The notes: generated from the sequence alone by a model not told the origin. Shown: positions 35,767 to 44,933, counted from the stretch's first letter. The stretch is 64,000 nucleotides of DNA from Bradyrhizobium diazoefficiens (GCF_018131015.1 NZ_JAFCJJ010000022.1:1-64000), one strand, 5' to 3'. Numbers and translations: made by a program.

Positions 35767-36582
35767 ATGCAAGGCGACATTCATTTCATCTCCGGACTTC
35801 CGCGCGCGGGCTCGACCCTGCTGTCGGCCATCCTGCGCCAGAACCCGCGCTTCCGCGCCGGCATGACCGGGCCGGTCGGCTCGCTGGTCGACGCCATGCT
35901 GCGCAGCATGAGCATGAACAACGAGACCGCGATCTTCATCACCGACGAGCAGCGGAGGGCCCTGCTGCAGGGCATCTTCTCGACCTACTACGCCGACCTG
36001 CCGAAGGGGCATGTGGTGTTCGACACCAACCGCAACTGGTGCGCGCGGCTGCCGCTCATCACCGAGCTGTTTCCGCGCGCCAAGGTGATCTGCTGCGTGC
36101 GGCACATTCCCTGGATCCTGGACTCGGTCGAGCGGCTCATTCGCAAGAACAAGTACCAGCCGTCGGGCATCTTCAATTTCGAGCCGGGCGGCACGGTGTA
36201 TTCGCGCGTCGACGGGCTTGCCGCGCCGAACGGCATGGTCGGCTTCGCCTGGAATGCGCTGCGCGAGGCCTTCTGCGGCGAGCAGTCCGCCTGCCTGCTG
36301 GCGCTCACCTACGAGACGCTGACCAGCCAGCCGGAGCGGGCGATCGCGGCGGTCTACGAGTTCATCGGCGAAAAGCCGTTCGCGCATGACTTCCAGAACA
36401 TCGAGTTCGACGCCGAGGAATTCGACCGCAGGATCGGCACGCCGGGTCTGCACAAGGTCGGCCGGAAGGTGGAATCCCCCGGCCGCAAGACCGTGCTGCC
36501 CGGCGATCTCTGGCGCAAATACGAGAACGACGCGTTCTGGGGCGACCCCGCCCGAAATCCGAACGGGGTGAGGGTGGTCTGA
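35767..36582 (+). CDS. sulfotransferase family protein
   Basis: A 271-residue PAPS-dependent sulfotransferase-like protein. The 5'-phosphosulfate loop is visible as FISGLPRAGSTLLSAILRQ (residues 7-25), and a 3'-phosphate-binding segment with conserved Arg and Ser lies at about 106-123 (VICCVRHIPWILDSVERL). It would move a sulfate from PAPS to a hydroxyl of a protein, sugar or lipid; the acceptor is unknown. The start lies 32 bp after the adhesin stop with GAAGGA just upstream, so both are probably on one transcript. No signal peptide or membrane helix is seen, so it should act in the cytoplasm before secretion. Confidence 0.85.
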   Translation: MQGDIHFISGLPRAGSTLLSAILRQNPRFRAGMTGPVGSLVDAMLRSMSMNNETAIFITDEQRRALLQGIFSTYYADLPKGHVVFDTNRNWCARLPLITELFPRAKVICCVRHIPWILDSVERLIRKNKYQPSGIFNFEPGGTVYSRVDGLAAPNGMVGFAWNALREAFCGEQSACLLALTYETLTSQPERAIAAVYEFIGEKPFAHDFQNIEFDAEEFDRRIGTPGLHKVGRKVESPGRKTVLPGDLWRKYENDAFWGDPARNPNGVRVV

Positions 36583-36632
36583 AGCGGAATGGCTTCAACT
36601 TGAAGCGCCCGAGCAGCGGCACACTCGGTCAA

Positions 36633-36749
36633 CCTCTCCCGCTTGCGGGGGAGGTCGGCGCGAAGCGCCGGGTGGGGGCTCTCTCCTCATCGGGAGTGTC
36701 CATTGCGGAGACACCCCCACCCCAGCCCTCCCCCGCAAGCGGGAGAGGG
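36633..36749. repeat. REP-like long inverted repeat
   Basis: CCTCTCCCGCTTGCGGG at 36633-36649, followed by GGAGG, is mirrored by CCCTCCCCCGCAAGCGGG at 36726-36743, followed by AGAGG. Each arm is itself a hairpin, and the spacer holds further matching pieces (GGGTGGGGGC / CACCCCCACCCC). It lies between the convergent sulfotransferase and phosphoketolase genes and may end both transcripts. Such elements occur many times in genomes of this group. Confidence 0.75.
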
Positions 36750-36815
36750 AGCGCATCTGAATGCGTGGTGGCTATCGAGCCTGATCTCATCGCGCTTTAG
36801 ACGACCGGCGCAGCG

Positions 36816-39221
36816 TCAGACGTTGTCCGCCTCGGTCGAGCCGGCCGGCGCGGACGCCGCCTCCTGTCCCCACCGCCAGCCCGTGATCTCCGGCATGTCG
36901 TCGCCGTGCCTGGCAATATAGGTCCTGTGATCGAACAGCTTGTCCCGGATCGCCTGCTTGGCATAGGCGGCCCGTGGCCCGAGTTTCGGGACGCGATCGA
37001 TCACGTCGGAGACGATGTGGAACCGATCCATCTCGTTCAGCACGCACATGTCGAACGGGGTGGTGGTGGTGCCTTCCTCCTTGTAGCCGCGCACGTGCAA
37101 ATTGTCGTGGCCATTGCGCCGGTAGGTCAGGCGGTGAATGAGCCAGGGATAGCCGTGGAAGGCGAAGATGACCGGCTTGTCGGTGGTGAACAGCGCGTCG
37201 AAATCATGATCGGAGAGGCCGTGCGGATGCTCGCTCGGCGGCTGCAGCTTCATGAGGTTGACGATGTTGATGACGCGCACCTTCAGTTCCGGCGCATGCC
37301 GCCTGAGCAGGTCGACCGCTGCGAGCGTCTCCAAGGTCGGCACGTCGCCGCAACAGGCCATGACGACGTCGGGCTCGCCGCCGCGGTCGTTGCTGGCCCA
37401 CGCCCAGATGCCGAGGCCCGCTTCGCAGTGCTTCATGGCTTCGTCCATCGTCAGCCATTGCGGGGCAGGCTGCTTGCCCGCAACGACGACGTTGATGTAG
37501 TTGCGGCTGCGCAGGCAGTGGTCGGTGACAGAGAGCAGGCAGTTGGCATCGGGCGGCAGATAGACCCGGATTACCTCCGCCTTCTTGTTCACGACATGGT
37601 CGATGAAGCCGGGGTCCTGGTGGCTGAAGCCATTGTGGTCCTGCCGCCAGACATGGCTGGACAGCAGATAGTTCAGCGACCCGATCGGGCGCCGCCACGG
37701 AATGTGGTTGCAGAGCTTCAACCACTTGGCGTGCTGATTGAACATGGAATCGATGATGTGGATGAAGGCCTCGTAGCACGAGAAGAAGCCGTGCCGTCCG
37801 GTCAGGAGATAGCCTTCGAGCCAGCCCTGGCACTGGTGCTCGCTGAGCATTTCCATGACCCGCCCGTCCGGCGCCAGGTGATCGTCCCACGGATAGGTGT
37901 CGGCCATCCAGGCGCGGTTCGTCACCTCCAGCACGTCCTGCCAGCGGTTCGAGTTGTTCTCGTCCGGACTGAACAGGCGGAAATTCTTCTGCTCCAGGTT
38001 CAGCTTCATCACGTCGCGCAGAAACCGCCCCATGACGCGCGTGGACTCCGCCGTCGCGGCGCCGGGTTCACTCACCTTGACCGCATAGTCGCGGAAATCC
38101 GGCAGCCTCAGCTCACGCAGCAATAACCCGCCATTGGTGTGCGGGTTGGCGCTCATGCGACGCGCGCCTCGCGGCGCGAGCTCGGCCAGCTCGGGGCGAA
38201 GCCGGCCGCCCTCGTCGAACAGCTCGGTGGGCCGATAGCTCTTCATCCACTCTTCCAGCAAGCGGACATGGGCGTCGTTGCCGTGCATCTCGCCCATCGG
38301 AACCTGGTGCGAGCGCCAGTAGTCCTCGGTGCGCTTGCCGTCGATCTCCTTCGGGCAGGTCCAGCCCTTGGGGGTGCGCAGCACGATCATCGGCCAGCGC
38401 GGGCGCTCCAGCGGCCCGCCGCGATGCGCCTCGGCCTTGATCCGCTGGATCTCGGCAACGACCTGATCGAGCGTCGCGGCCATCAACTCGTGCATCTTCT
38501 CGGGATCACTGCCCTCGACGAAATAGGGCGTGTAGCCGTAGCCGCGAAACAGTTGATCCAGCTCCTCATGGCTGACGCGGGCGAGGAGGGTGGGATTGGC
38601 GATCTTGTATCCGTTGAGATGCAGGATCGGCAGCACGACCCCGTCGTCTCTTGGGTTCAGGAATTTGTTGGAATGCCAGCTCGTTGCCAGCGCACCCGTC
38701 TCGGCCTCGCCGTCGCCGACGACGCAGGCCACGATCAGGTCGGGATTGTCGAAGGCCGCGCCATAGGCGTGCGACAGCGCATATCCGAGCTCGCCGCCCT
38801 CGTGAATCGACCCCGGTGTTTCCGGCGCGACATGGCTGGGGATGCCGCCGGGAAACGAGAACTGGGTGAAGAGCCGCTTCATGCCCGGCTCATCCAGCGA
38901 GACGTTCGGATAGACCTCGCTGTAGGTCCCCTCGAGCCAGGCCTGCGCGACCAGGCTCGGGCCACCGTGGCCGGGGCCGGTAATATAGATCATGTCGAGA
39001 TCGTGCGTCTTGATCACCCGGTTGAGATGGACATAGACGAAGTTGAGACCGGGCGAAGTCCCCCAGTGACCGAGCAGCCGCGGCTTGATGTGATCCCTGG
39101 TGAGAGGCTGCTTGAGCAGCGGATTGTCGTAGAGATAGATCTGACCGACCGAGAGGTAGTTGGACGCGCGCCAATACGCGTCGATCCTGGCCCGCTCCGC
39201 ATCAGACAACGCGCTTGCCAT
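36816..39221 (-). CDS. xfp: xylulose-5-phosphate/fructose-6-phosphate phosphoketolase
   Basis: An 801-residue thiamine-diphosphate enzyme that splits xylulose 5-P (and often fructose 6-P) with phosphate to acetyl phosphate and glyceraldehyde 3-P or erythrose 4-P. The N-terminal domain contains GPGHGGPSLVAQAWLEGTYS and the cofactor motif VVGDGEAETGALATSWHSNK. The middle has SPDENNSNRWQDVLEVT and HGFFSCYEAFIHIIDSMFNQ, and the C-terminal domain LPPDANCLLSVTDHCLRS and NLHVRGYKEEGTTTTPFDM. Length is normal for the family. The true start is ATG at 39221, just after an in-frame TTG, with GAGGGGG upstream. No acetate kinase or phosphotransacetylase gene is next to it, so the acetyl phosphate is used elsewhere. 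Confidence 0.95.
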   Translation of the reverse strand: MASALSDAERARIDAYWRASNYLSVGQIYLYDNPLLKQPLTRDHIKPRLLGHWGTSPGLNFVYVHLNRVIKTHDLDMIYITGPGHGGPSLVAQAWLEGTYSEVYPNVSLDEPGMKRLFTQFSFPGGIPSHVAPETPGSIHEGGELGYALSHAYGAAFDNPDLIVACVVGDGEAETGALATSWHSNKFLNPRDDGVVLPILHLNGYKIANPTLLARVSHEELDQLFRGYGYTPYFVEGSDPEKMHELMAATLDQVVAEIQRIKAEAHRGGPLERPRWPMIVLRTPKGWTCPKEIDGKRTEDYWRSHQVPMGEMHGNDAHVRLLEEWMKSYRPTELFDEGGRLRPELAELAPRGARRMSANPHTNGGLLLRELRLPDFRDYAVKVSEPGAATAESTRVMGRFLRDVMKLNLEQKNFRLFSPDENNSNRWQDVLEVTNRAWMADTYPWDDHLAPDGRVMEMLSEHQCQGWLEGYLLTGRHGFFSCYEAFIHIIDSMFNQHAKWLKLCNHIPWRRPIGSLNYLLSSHVWRQDHNGFSHQDPGFIDHVVNKKAEVIRVYLPPDANCLLSVTDHCLRSRNYINVVVAGKQPAPQWLTMDEAMKHCEAGLGIWAWASNDRGGEPDVVMACCGDVPTLETLAAVDLLRRHAPELKVRVINIVNLMKLQPPSEHPHGLSDHDFDALFTTDKPVIFAFHGYPWLIHRLTYRRNGHDNLHVRGYKEEGTTTTPFDMCVLNEMDRFHIVSDVIDRVPKLGPRAAYAKQAIRDKLFDHRTYIARHGDDMPEITGWRWGQEAASAPAGSTEADNV

Positions 39222-39424
39222 CAATGCCCCCTCTGTTGCTTCAACCGCCGCACCGGGCGAGCCGATCCCCGGTCGGAATCAACGGTCGCCGAAACGCCAT
39301 AGCTGAACAAGTTGACATCTGATTGCGGCGAAGGCTAGCGCGCGTCTATTTCAACCCGATTTTGGCGCTCGGTTCCTGCCGGCGGCGGCGCAAGGCAAAC
39401 GACCCGGATTCTGGCGGAGAGGGA

Positions 39425-40795
39425 CTATCTGGACACGTGCAGCTTGGTGATCTCGGTCCCGATCGCGGAGAACGCGTTCGAGATATCGGCTGCGTTCTTC
39501 AGCAGGTAGAAGCGCTCACGGCCGGCGCAGTTCGGCAGCACCTTCGACTCGCCGGCGCCATCGGTGTCGACCTGAACCGCAAACAGCGTGATGTTGGCCG
39601 CCTGAACCGCGCTGCAGAGCAGCTGCATCCTGGCATCGACGTCAGGGTCGCTCGTGGTGCCGCTGCCGCTGCCGGTCCACCGGTTGATCGTGTTCAGACC
39701 GTCGGTGAACAGCACGATCACGCGCTGGTACTGGAGCTGGGGGTCTTCCGCCGGCGCGTTCATCGGCGACTGCTGCAGCAGCGAGAGCCAGCCCCATTGC
39801 AGGCCAATCGTCTGATTGGTCGCGCCGCTGGCGGTCATGCTGTCGATCCTGCTGTTGATCGTCGACCAGTTGTAGGTCAACGGAAGCAGTGCTGCATCAG
39901 GACAGTACGAGTCCTGATCGGCCACGAAATTGGTGGCAGTGGAGCTTGGCGCGACTGAATTGACGTCGTTGGGCTGGTCGCGATCGGAAACACAGCCCGT
40001 CCACTTCGTCTTGTCCTGCGTAAAAGAGGTGTGGTTCCAGTTGTAGCCGTGGCCCTTGCAGATCGCCCTCGGGAACCAGGAGTTGCTGCCCTGGCTGCAG
40101 TAGCTGCCCGAGGAGTTGCTGTTGTTCTGGTCAAACAGATCCCAGCGCAGCCAGCTGTCGTCCTTGTGGGAGGTGCCGACGTTGACCTCCGAGGCGAACG
40201 GCACGACCGAAATGTAGACGTCGCCCGGGGTGCCCTCGAGCGCCGACAATTGCGAGACCAGGCTCTTCGAGGCGCTCTGGAGCGAGGGGAGCTTGTTGAA
40301 CTTGTCCATCGAGCCGGAATTGTCGAGCACGAGCGCGACACGGAGGCGGTTGTTGCCCCAGGTCGTCGTCGCACTGGCGGACAAGGCCAGCGAGGGATAG
40401 CCGGCGATCTGCATGAAGTTGGTCCTGATCGAAGCCGCGCCGTTGATGACCACGCTCGGCCGCGTGGCGCCGTTCGGCGGGTTGTACGTCGTCGTCACGG
40501 TGACGTTCTCGGCCTCCGGGTGCCCGGCGTAGAGCGCCCTGAAATATTTCTCGGCAGTCGTCGGAATATCCGCCTGCAAGACCTTCTTGGACGAGAAATC
40601 CTTCGCCACCATCAGGGCCGCCGAGTCGAGCGCGCCTTGCATCGCGGTACGCGCGTTGGTCGCGCGGCTGTAATCGACGGCCGCGCCGACGAAGCATAGT
40701 ATCGGCATCAGCGAGAGTGCGAACAGGATGGCGATGTTACCGTCCTCGGAACGAGCGAAACGCTTCGTGGTCGAAGCAAGAGACTTGCAGATCAT
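39425..40795 (-). CDS. TadG-like pilus-assembly protein with von Willebrand A domain
   Basis: A 456-residue protein. The N-terminus has a Tad-type signal and membrane anchor (RSEDGNIAILFALSLMPILCFVGAAVDYSRA, residues about 16-45). A von Willebrand A domain follows, with the metal site DNSGSM at residues 158-163 (Asp158, Ser160, Ser162) and the strand VIVLFTDGLNT later. Several cysteines suggest disulfides in the periplasm. Such proteins belong to tight-adherence pilus loci or stand alone in rhizobia; here no other tad gene is nearby. The ATG at 40795 is preceded by an in-frame TTG. Confidence 0.85.
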   Translation of the reverse strand: MICKSLASTTKRFARSEDGNIAILFALSLMPILCFVGAAVDYSRATNARTAMQGALDSAALMVAKDFSSKKVLQADIPTTAEKYFRALYAGHPEAENVTVTTTYNPPNGATRPSVVINGAASIRTNFMQIAGYPSLALSASATTTWGNNRLRVALVLDNSGSMDKFNKLPSLQSASKSLVSQLSALEGTPGDVYISVVPFASEVNVGTSHKDDSWLRWDLFDQNNSNSSGSYCSQGSNSWFPRAICKGHGYNWNHTSFTQDKTKWTGCVSDRDQPNDVNSVAPSSTATNFVADQDSYCPDAALLPLTYNWSTINSRIDSMTASGATNQTIGLQWGWLSLLQQSPMNAPAEDPQLQYQRVIVLFTDGLNTINRWTGSGSGTTSDPDVDARMQLLCSAVQAANITLFAVQVDTDGAGESKVLPNCAGRERFYLLKNAADISNAFSAIGTEITKLHVSR

Positions 40796-41187
40796 CAAAC
40801 GCAGAACCCTTTTGTTGCGTTGATGCTGTGTCTCGCCGAATGAAGCCCGGGTAAATCGACGAGTTCAAATTTAAGCGTCATCGAGCCCGTAAAAACCACG
40901 TATCGGACGCGCTCGGCGGGGGCCGGGAGGCGGACGGATGAGGGCGATCCAGGCTTCTTCCGCCGGTCTTCCGCGAATATCGCGCGCGGCAGCGGCACAT
41001 CCGGCAGCCCCGGGCAAATACGCATGACTTGCGATCCGCCAGTGAAGGCCGCGTTAGTCACGACGAGGATTTGGGCGGAGTCCGGCAGCAGGATCAGATC
41101 CTGCTCGCGCTTGTCGAAGTTCTGCGGTGCGCCGCTCGCGACGCATAGAGCAGCAACCGACCAACAATTTCATCCTGATTGGAAGGC

Positions 41188-41320
41188 TTCCTACTCGATC
41201 CGATCAGGAGATCTCCGCTCACGGACCTTCAGCGCGCTCTGGAAAAACGGCTCGGCCTTGGCGTAGTCGCCAAGAGCGAAGTACAGGCCGCCCCAAATTA
41301 TTAAGCGATCTCGCGTGAGT
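41188..41320 (-). pseudogene. remnant of a TPR-repeat protein gene
   Basis: Read on the minus strand, the region gives HARSLNNLG, then after a one-base frameshift (an extra C near 41289-41291) GLYFALGDYAKAEPFF and QSALKVRERRSPDRIE with a stop. This matches the LNNLAxLYxxxGDYAKAEPLxxRALxI consensus of the TPR units found in long TPR/CHAT proteins of Bradyrhizobium. Only about one and a half repeats survive and the frame is broken, so the gene is dead. Confidence 0.6.
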
Positions 41321-41678
41321 GGGCCTTCCAGAGCGGGGCGTCCGTGGGGGAAGGGTCCAACACCGGTTCAGCAAGCCAGGTTCGCAGGGCAATCACGGCG
41401 ATGTCGTCGGCAGCGATCCGGAGAACGTGCCCGGACTTTCAGATACTGCGCTTGGTTGGATAACTCATACAGCGAGGCACCGCCGGACCCCGCTACTTGG
41501 TACGGCTACGGCATCCTTGTGCGCGAGCGCTCCTTCAAGCTCACCTCCGATCGGCGCGGCCCGGCACGAGCAGTCGGGGTCAGCAGGCGTGCATTTGGCT
41601 CGGCTTCCTTTGGAGGGGACTGCGGCAAGGCGCGCGGCGATCGGCGCCCCGCACCCCATGTCGTCAATTCGCATAAGG

Positions 41679-41694
41679 TATATTATGGAATATA
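41679..41694. promoter_or_regulatory. AT-rich inverted repeat, possible operator of the second TRAP operon
   Basis: TATATT (41679-41684) and AATATA (41689-41694) form a perfect inverted repeat around ATGG. It lies in an AT-rich island of about 55 bp, with the imperfect palindrome AATTGGATCAATT about 10 bp further on. The site is 280 bp before dctP. A regulator that could bind here is not adjacent. Confidence 0.4.
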
Positions 41695-41972
41695 TTTATA
41701 TCAAATTGGATCAATTGTTTAGGCGATATTTCTGCCGTGACGCCTTCACTCGAAGCTCGTTTTCGGGCGTTCGCCCGGCCGTCTTGATGGCCACGGCGCA
41801 ACGGGTTGTTTTCGGCATTTTAAATCCGGCCCGCTTGTCCAAAGCCGATATTGCCGCGGCGTCATGCGGCTGCAATAAGCGTGGCCTCGCGAGATCGCAG
41901 ATGACCTCTGGGCCTTCCGTCCGTATAGGTTTGCGTCTCAGAACAACAACAAACTTCCGAGGAAGCAGACCC

Positions 41973-42992
41973 ATGAGCTTTTCCCGACGCACGCTTCTCA
42001 AGGCCTCCGCCGCGACCGCCGTCTTCGGCGGCATCAGCGCGCCCCATGTGGCCCGTGCCCAGGCCGCCGAGTTCACCTACAAATACGCCAACAACCTGCC
42101 GGACTCGCACCCGATGAACGCCCGCGCCAAGGAGATGGCGGCGGCGATCAAGAGCGAGACCAAGGGCCGCTTCGACCTGCAGATCTTCCCGAACAACCAG
42201 CTCGGTTCCGACACCGACATGCTGAGCCAGATCCGCTCCGGCGGCGTCGAGTTCTTCACGCTGTCCGGCCTGATCCTGGCCACCCTGGTGCCGGCGGCCT
42301 CGATCAACGGCATCGGCTTCGCATTCCCGGACTACGACACGGTCTGGAAGGCCATGGACGGCGACCTCGGCGCCTATGTGCGCGGCGAGATCAAGAAGGC
42401 TGGCCTCGAGGTCATGGACAGGATCTGGGACAATGGCTTCCGCCAGACCACGTCCTCGACCAAGCCGATCAACGGTCCGGACGACCTCAAGGGCTTCAAG
42501 ATCCGCGTACCGGTGTCGCCGCTGTGGACCTCGATGTTCAAGGCCTTCGACGCCGCGCCCGCCTCGATCAATTTCAGCGAGGTCTATTCCGCGCTCCAGA
42601 CCAAGGTGGTCGAGGGCCAGGAGAACCCGCTGGCGATCATCTCGACCGCAAAGCTCTACGAGGTGCAGAAGTACTGCTCGCTGACCAACCACATGTGGGA
42701 CGGCTTCTGGTTCCTGGCCAACCGCCGCGCCTGGAGCAGCCTGCCCGAGGACGTGCGCGCCATCGTCGCCAGGAACATCAACGCCGCCGCCCTCAAGGAG
42801 CGCGAGGATACCGCCAAGCTCAACGCCAACCTGCAGCAGGAGCTCGCGTCCAAGGGCCTGACCTTCAACCAGCCCGCCGTGGCGCCGTTCCGCGACAAGC
42901 TGCGCTCCGCCGGCTTCTACGCCGAGTGGAAGGGCAAGTATGGCGACCAGGCCTGGGACCTCCTGGAAAAGGCCGTCGGCAAGCTGTCGTAA
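41973..42992 (+). CDS. dctP: TRAP transporter substrate-binding protein (DctP type), Tat-exported
   Basis: A 339-residue solute receptor. The N-terminus MSFSRRTLLKASAATAVFGG carries a twin-arginine motif and a cleavage site near AHVARAQA, so export is likely by the Tat system, unlike the Sec-type receptor of the first TRAP locus. The central segment (DDLKGFKIRVPVSPLWTSMF, FSEVYSALQTKVVEGQENP) contains the conserved substrate arginine. GAGGAAG stands 7 bp before the ATG at 41973. It heads an operon with a fused permease and an acyl-CoA synthetase, which suggests an organic acid that is converted to a CoA thioester after uptake. Confidence 0.93.
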   Translation: MSFSRRTLLKASAATAVFGGISAPHVARAQAAEFTYKYANNLPDSHPMNARAKEMAAAIKSETKGRFDLQIFPNNQLGSDTDMLSQIRSGGVEFFTLSGLILATLVPAASINGIGFAFPDYDTVWKAMDGDLGAYVRGEIKKAGLEVMDRIWDNGFRQTTSSTKPINGPDDLKGFKIRVPVSPLWTSMFKAFDAAPASINFSEVYSALQTKVVEGQENPLAIISTAKLYEVQKYCSLTNHMWDGFWFLANRRAWSSLPEDVRAIVARNINAAALKEREDTAKLNANLQQELASKGLTFNQPAVAPFRDKLRSAGFYAEWKGKYGDQAWDLLEKAVGKLS

Positions 42993-43022
42993 TGCGTAGG
43001 GGCCGCCGAGGTTGATATCGAG

Positions 43023-44912
43023 ATGGCTCATGTTGGGGTTGAGGTGAACGAGGCGGCGGGCGAGGTGGCTGGACAGCCCCCTCGCCGGTCCTCGCTGCTG
43101 TCGTCGCTCGAGCACATCCTCGGCCTCGTCGTCGAAATCCCGGCGGCCATCCTGGTGGTCGCCGAGATCGTGATCCTGTTTGCCGGCGTGGTGGCGCGCT
43201 ACGGCCTGCACCGACCGCTGATCTGGTCGGACGAGCTCGCCTCGATCCTGTTCCTGTGGCTCGCAATGCTGGGCGCGGCCGTGGCGTTCCGCCGCGCCGA
43301 GCACATGCGCATGACCGCGATCGTCGCCAGCGCCGGGCCGGCGATGCGTGCCTGGCTCGACCTGGTTGCGACCTGCGCGGCGCTGGCGTTCCTCGTGCTG
43401 ATCGTCTGGCCGTCCTGGGACTACGCCTACGAGGAAAGCTTCATCACCACGCCGGCGCTGCAGATCTCGAACATGTGGCGCGCCGCGGCGCTGCCGGTCG
43501 GCATCTGCCTGATGGCCGCGTTCGCGCTGTTGCGGCTGGTGCGTGCCGCCGACTACCGGATGGTCGCGCTCGCCGCGCTGTCGGTCGCATTGGTGATCGG
43601 CCTGTTCTGGCTGGCGCAGCCGACGCTGCGGCCGCTCGGCAATCTCAACCTCGTCATCTTCTTCGTCGGCGTCGCCGGCTTCTGCGTCTTTGCCGGCGTT
43701 CCCATTGCGTTCGGCTTCGGGCTTGCGATCTTCGGCTATCTGGCGCTGACCACGCGCACGCCGCTGATGGTGCTGGTCGGCCGGATGGACGAGGGCATGA
43801 GCCACCTCATCCTGCTCTCGGTGCCGCTGTTCGTGTTCCTGGGCCTCCTGATCGAGATGACCGGCATGGCGCGCGCCATGGTGGCGTTCCTGGCCAGCCT
43901 GCTCGGCCATGTCAGGGGCGGCCTGCATTACGTTCTGGTCGGCGCCATGTACCTGGTCTCCGGCATCTCCGGCGCCAAGGCGGCCGACATGGCGGCCGTC
44001 GCCCCGGTGCTGTTTCCGGAGATGAAGCAGCGCGGCGCCAAGCCCGGCGATCTCGTCGCCCTCCTCGCCGCCACCGGCGCCCAGACCGAGACGATCCCGC
44101 CGAGCCTCGTGCTGATCACCATCGGCTCGGTCACCGGCGTCTCGATCGCGGCGCTGTTCACCGGCGGCCTCCTGCCCGGCGTCGTGCTCGCGATCACGCT
44201 CTGCATGCTGGTGTGGTGGCGCTATCGCCACGAGGACATGAGCGGCGTCAGCCGCGCCACGGCATCCGAGATCGGCAGGACCTTCATCATCGCCCTGCCC
44301 GCGCTGGCGCTGCCCTTCGTGATCCGCTACGCCGTGGTCGAGGGCATCGCGACCGCGACCGAAGTCTCCACCATCGGCATCGTCTATGGCGTCCTCGTCG
44401 GCCTCCTGATCTACCGCCGCTTCGACTGGGGCCGGCTGTTTCCGATGCTGGTCGAGACCGCGGCGCTGTCCGGTGCGATCCTCCTCATCATCGGCACCGC
44501 CACCGGCATGGCCTGGGGCCTGACCCAGTCGGGCTTCTCGCGCTCGCTCGCGGCCGCCATGACCGGGCTGCCCGGGGGCTCCGCGACCTTCATCGCGGTC
44601 TCGATCCTCGCCTTCACCATCCTCGGCAGCGTGCTGGAGGGCATTCCGGCGATCGTGCTGTTCGGGCCGCTGCTGTTTCCGATCGCGCGGGCCGTCGGCG
44701 TGCACGAGGTGCACTACGCCATGGTCATCATCCTGGCGATGGGCATCGGGCTGTTCGCGCCGCCCTTCGGCGTCGGCTATTATGCCGCCTGCGCCATCGG
44801 ACGCGTTGACCCCGCCGAGGGTATCCGGCCAATCTGGGGCTATCTGCTGGCGTTGCTGGTGGGATTGATCATCGTCGCGATCTTCCCCTGGATCTCGATC
44901 GGATTCCTGTGA
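43023..44912 (+). CDS. TRAP transporter fused permease (DctQ-DctM)
   Basis: A 629-residue membrane protein. Residues about 25-185 form the four-helix DctQ-like part (WSDELASILFLWLAMLGAAVAFRRAEHMRM is diagnostic), and residues about 195-629 the DctM-like part (PLFVFLGLLIEMTGMARAMV, SGISGAKAADMAAVAPVLFP, IPPSLVLITIGSVTGVSIAALF, GLFAPPFGVGYYAACAIG). Such fusions are a known TRAP variant. The gene is 30 bp after dctP and 21 bp before the acyl-CoA synthetase. Confidence 0.93.
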   Translation: MAHVGVEVNEAAGEVAGQPPRRSSLLSSLEHILGLVVEIPAAILVVAEIVILFAGVVARYGLHRPLIWSDELASILFLWLAMLGAAVAFRRAEHMRMTAIVASAGPAMRAWLDLVATCAALAFLVLIVWPSWDYAYEESFITTPALQISNMWRAAALPVGICLMAAFALLRLVRAADYRMVALAALSVALVIGLFWLAQPTLRPLGNLNLVIFFVGVAGFCVFAGVPIAFGFGLAIFGYLALTTRTPLMVLVGRMDEGMSHLILLSVPLFVFLGLLIEMTGMARAMVAFLASLLGHVRGGLHYVLVGAMYLVSGISGAKAADMAAVAPVLFPEMKQRGAKPGDLVALLAATGAQTETIPPSLVLITIGSVTGVSIAALFTGGLLPGVVLAITLCMLVWWRYRHEDMSGVSRATASEIGRTFIIALPALALPFVIRYAVVEGIATATEVSTIGIVYGVLVGLLIYRRFDWGRLFPMLVETAALSGAILLIIGTATGMAWGLTQSGFSRSLAAAMTGLPGGSATFIAVSILAFTILGSVLEGIPAIVLFGPLLFPIARAVGVHEVHYAMVIILAMGIGLFAPPFGVGYYAACAIGRVDPAEGIRPIWGYLLALLVGLIIVAIFPWISIGFL

Positions 44913-44933
44913 GGCGCGACAAGGAGGGTGTCG

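Larger units (their letters stand above)
40796..41972. other. gene-poor region with pseudogene fragment and an AT-rich promoter area
   Basis: No intact gene is convincing in these 1.18 kb. A minus-strand frame of 88 codons (40795-41061) has no recognisable family. Minus-strand sequence around 41190-41330 reads as a broken TPR repeat. The last 300 bp contain an AT-rich island (41670-41725) that probably holds the promoter of the second TRAP operon. Base composition is lower in GC than in the flanking genes, as expected for decayed or regulatory DNA. Confidence 0.55.

Noticed and set aside
40795..41061. An 88-codon minus-strand frame upstream of the TadG-like gene.
   Set aside because: It overlaps the TadG-like start and shows no recognisable family; it may be decayed coding DNA but cannot be supported as a gene.
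41862..44714. A minus-strand open frame of 950 codons opposite the second TRAP operon.
   Set aside because: It is the antisense of clear DctP and permease sequences and is filled with His, Gln, Arg and Asp without any fold-like pattern.
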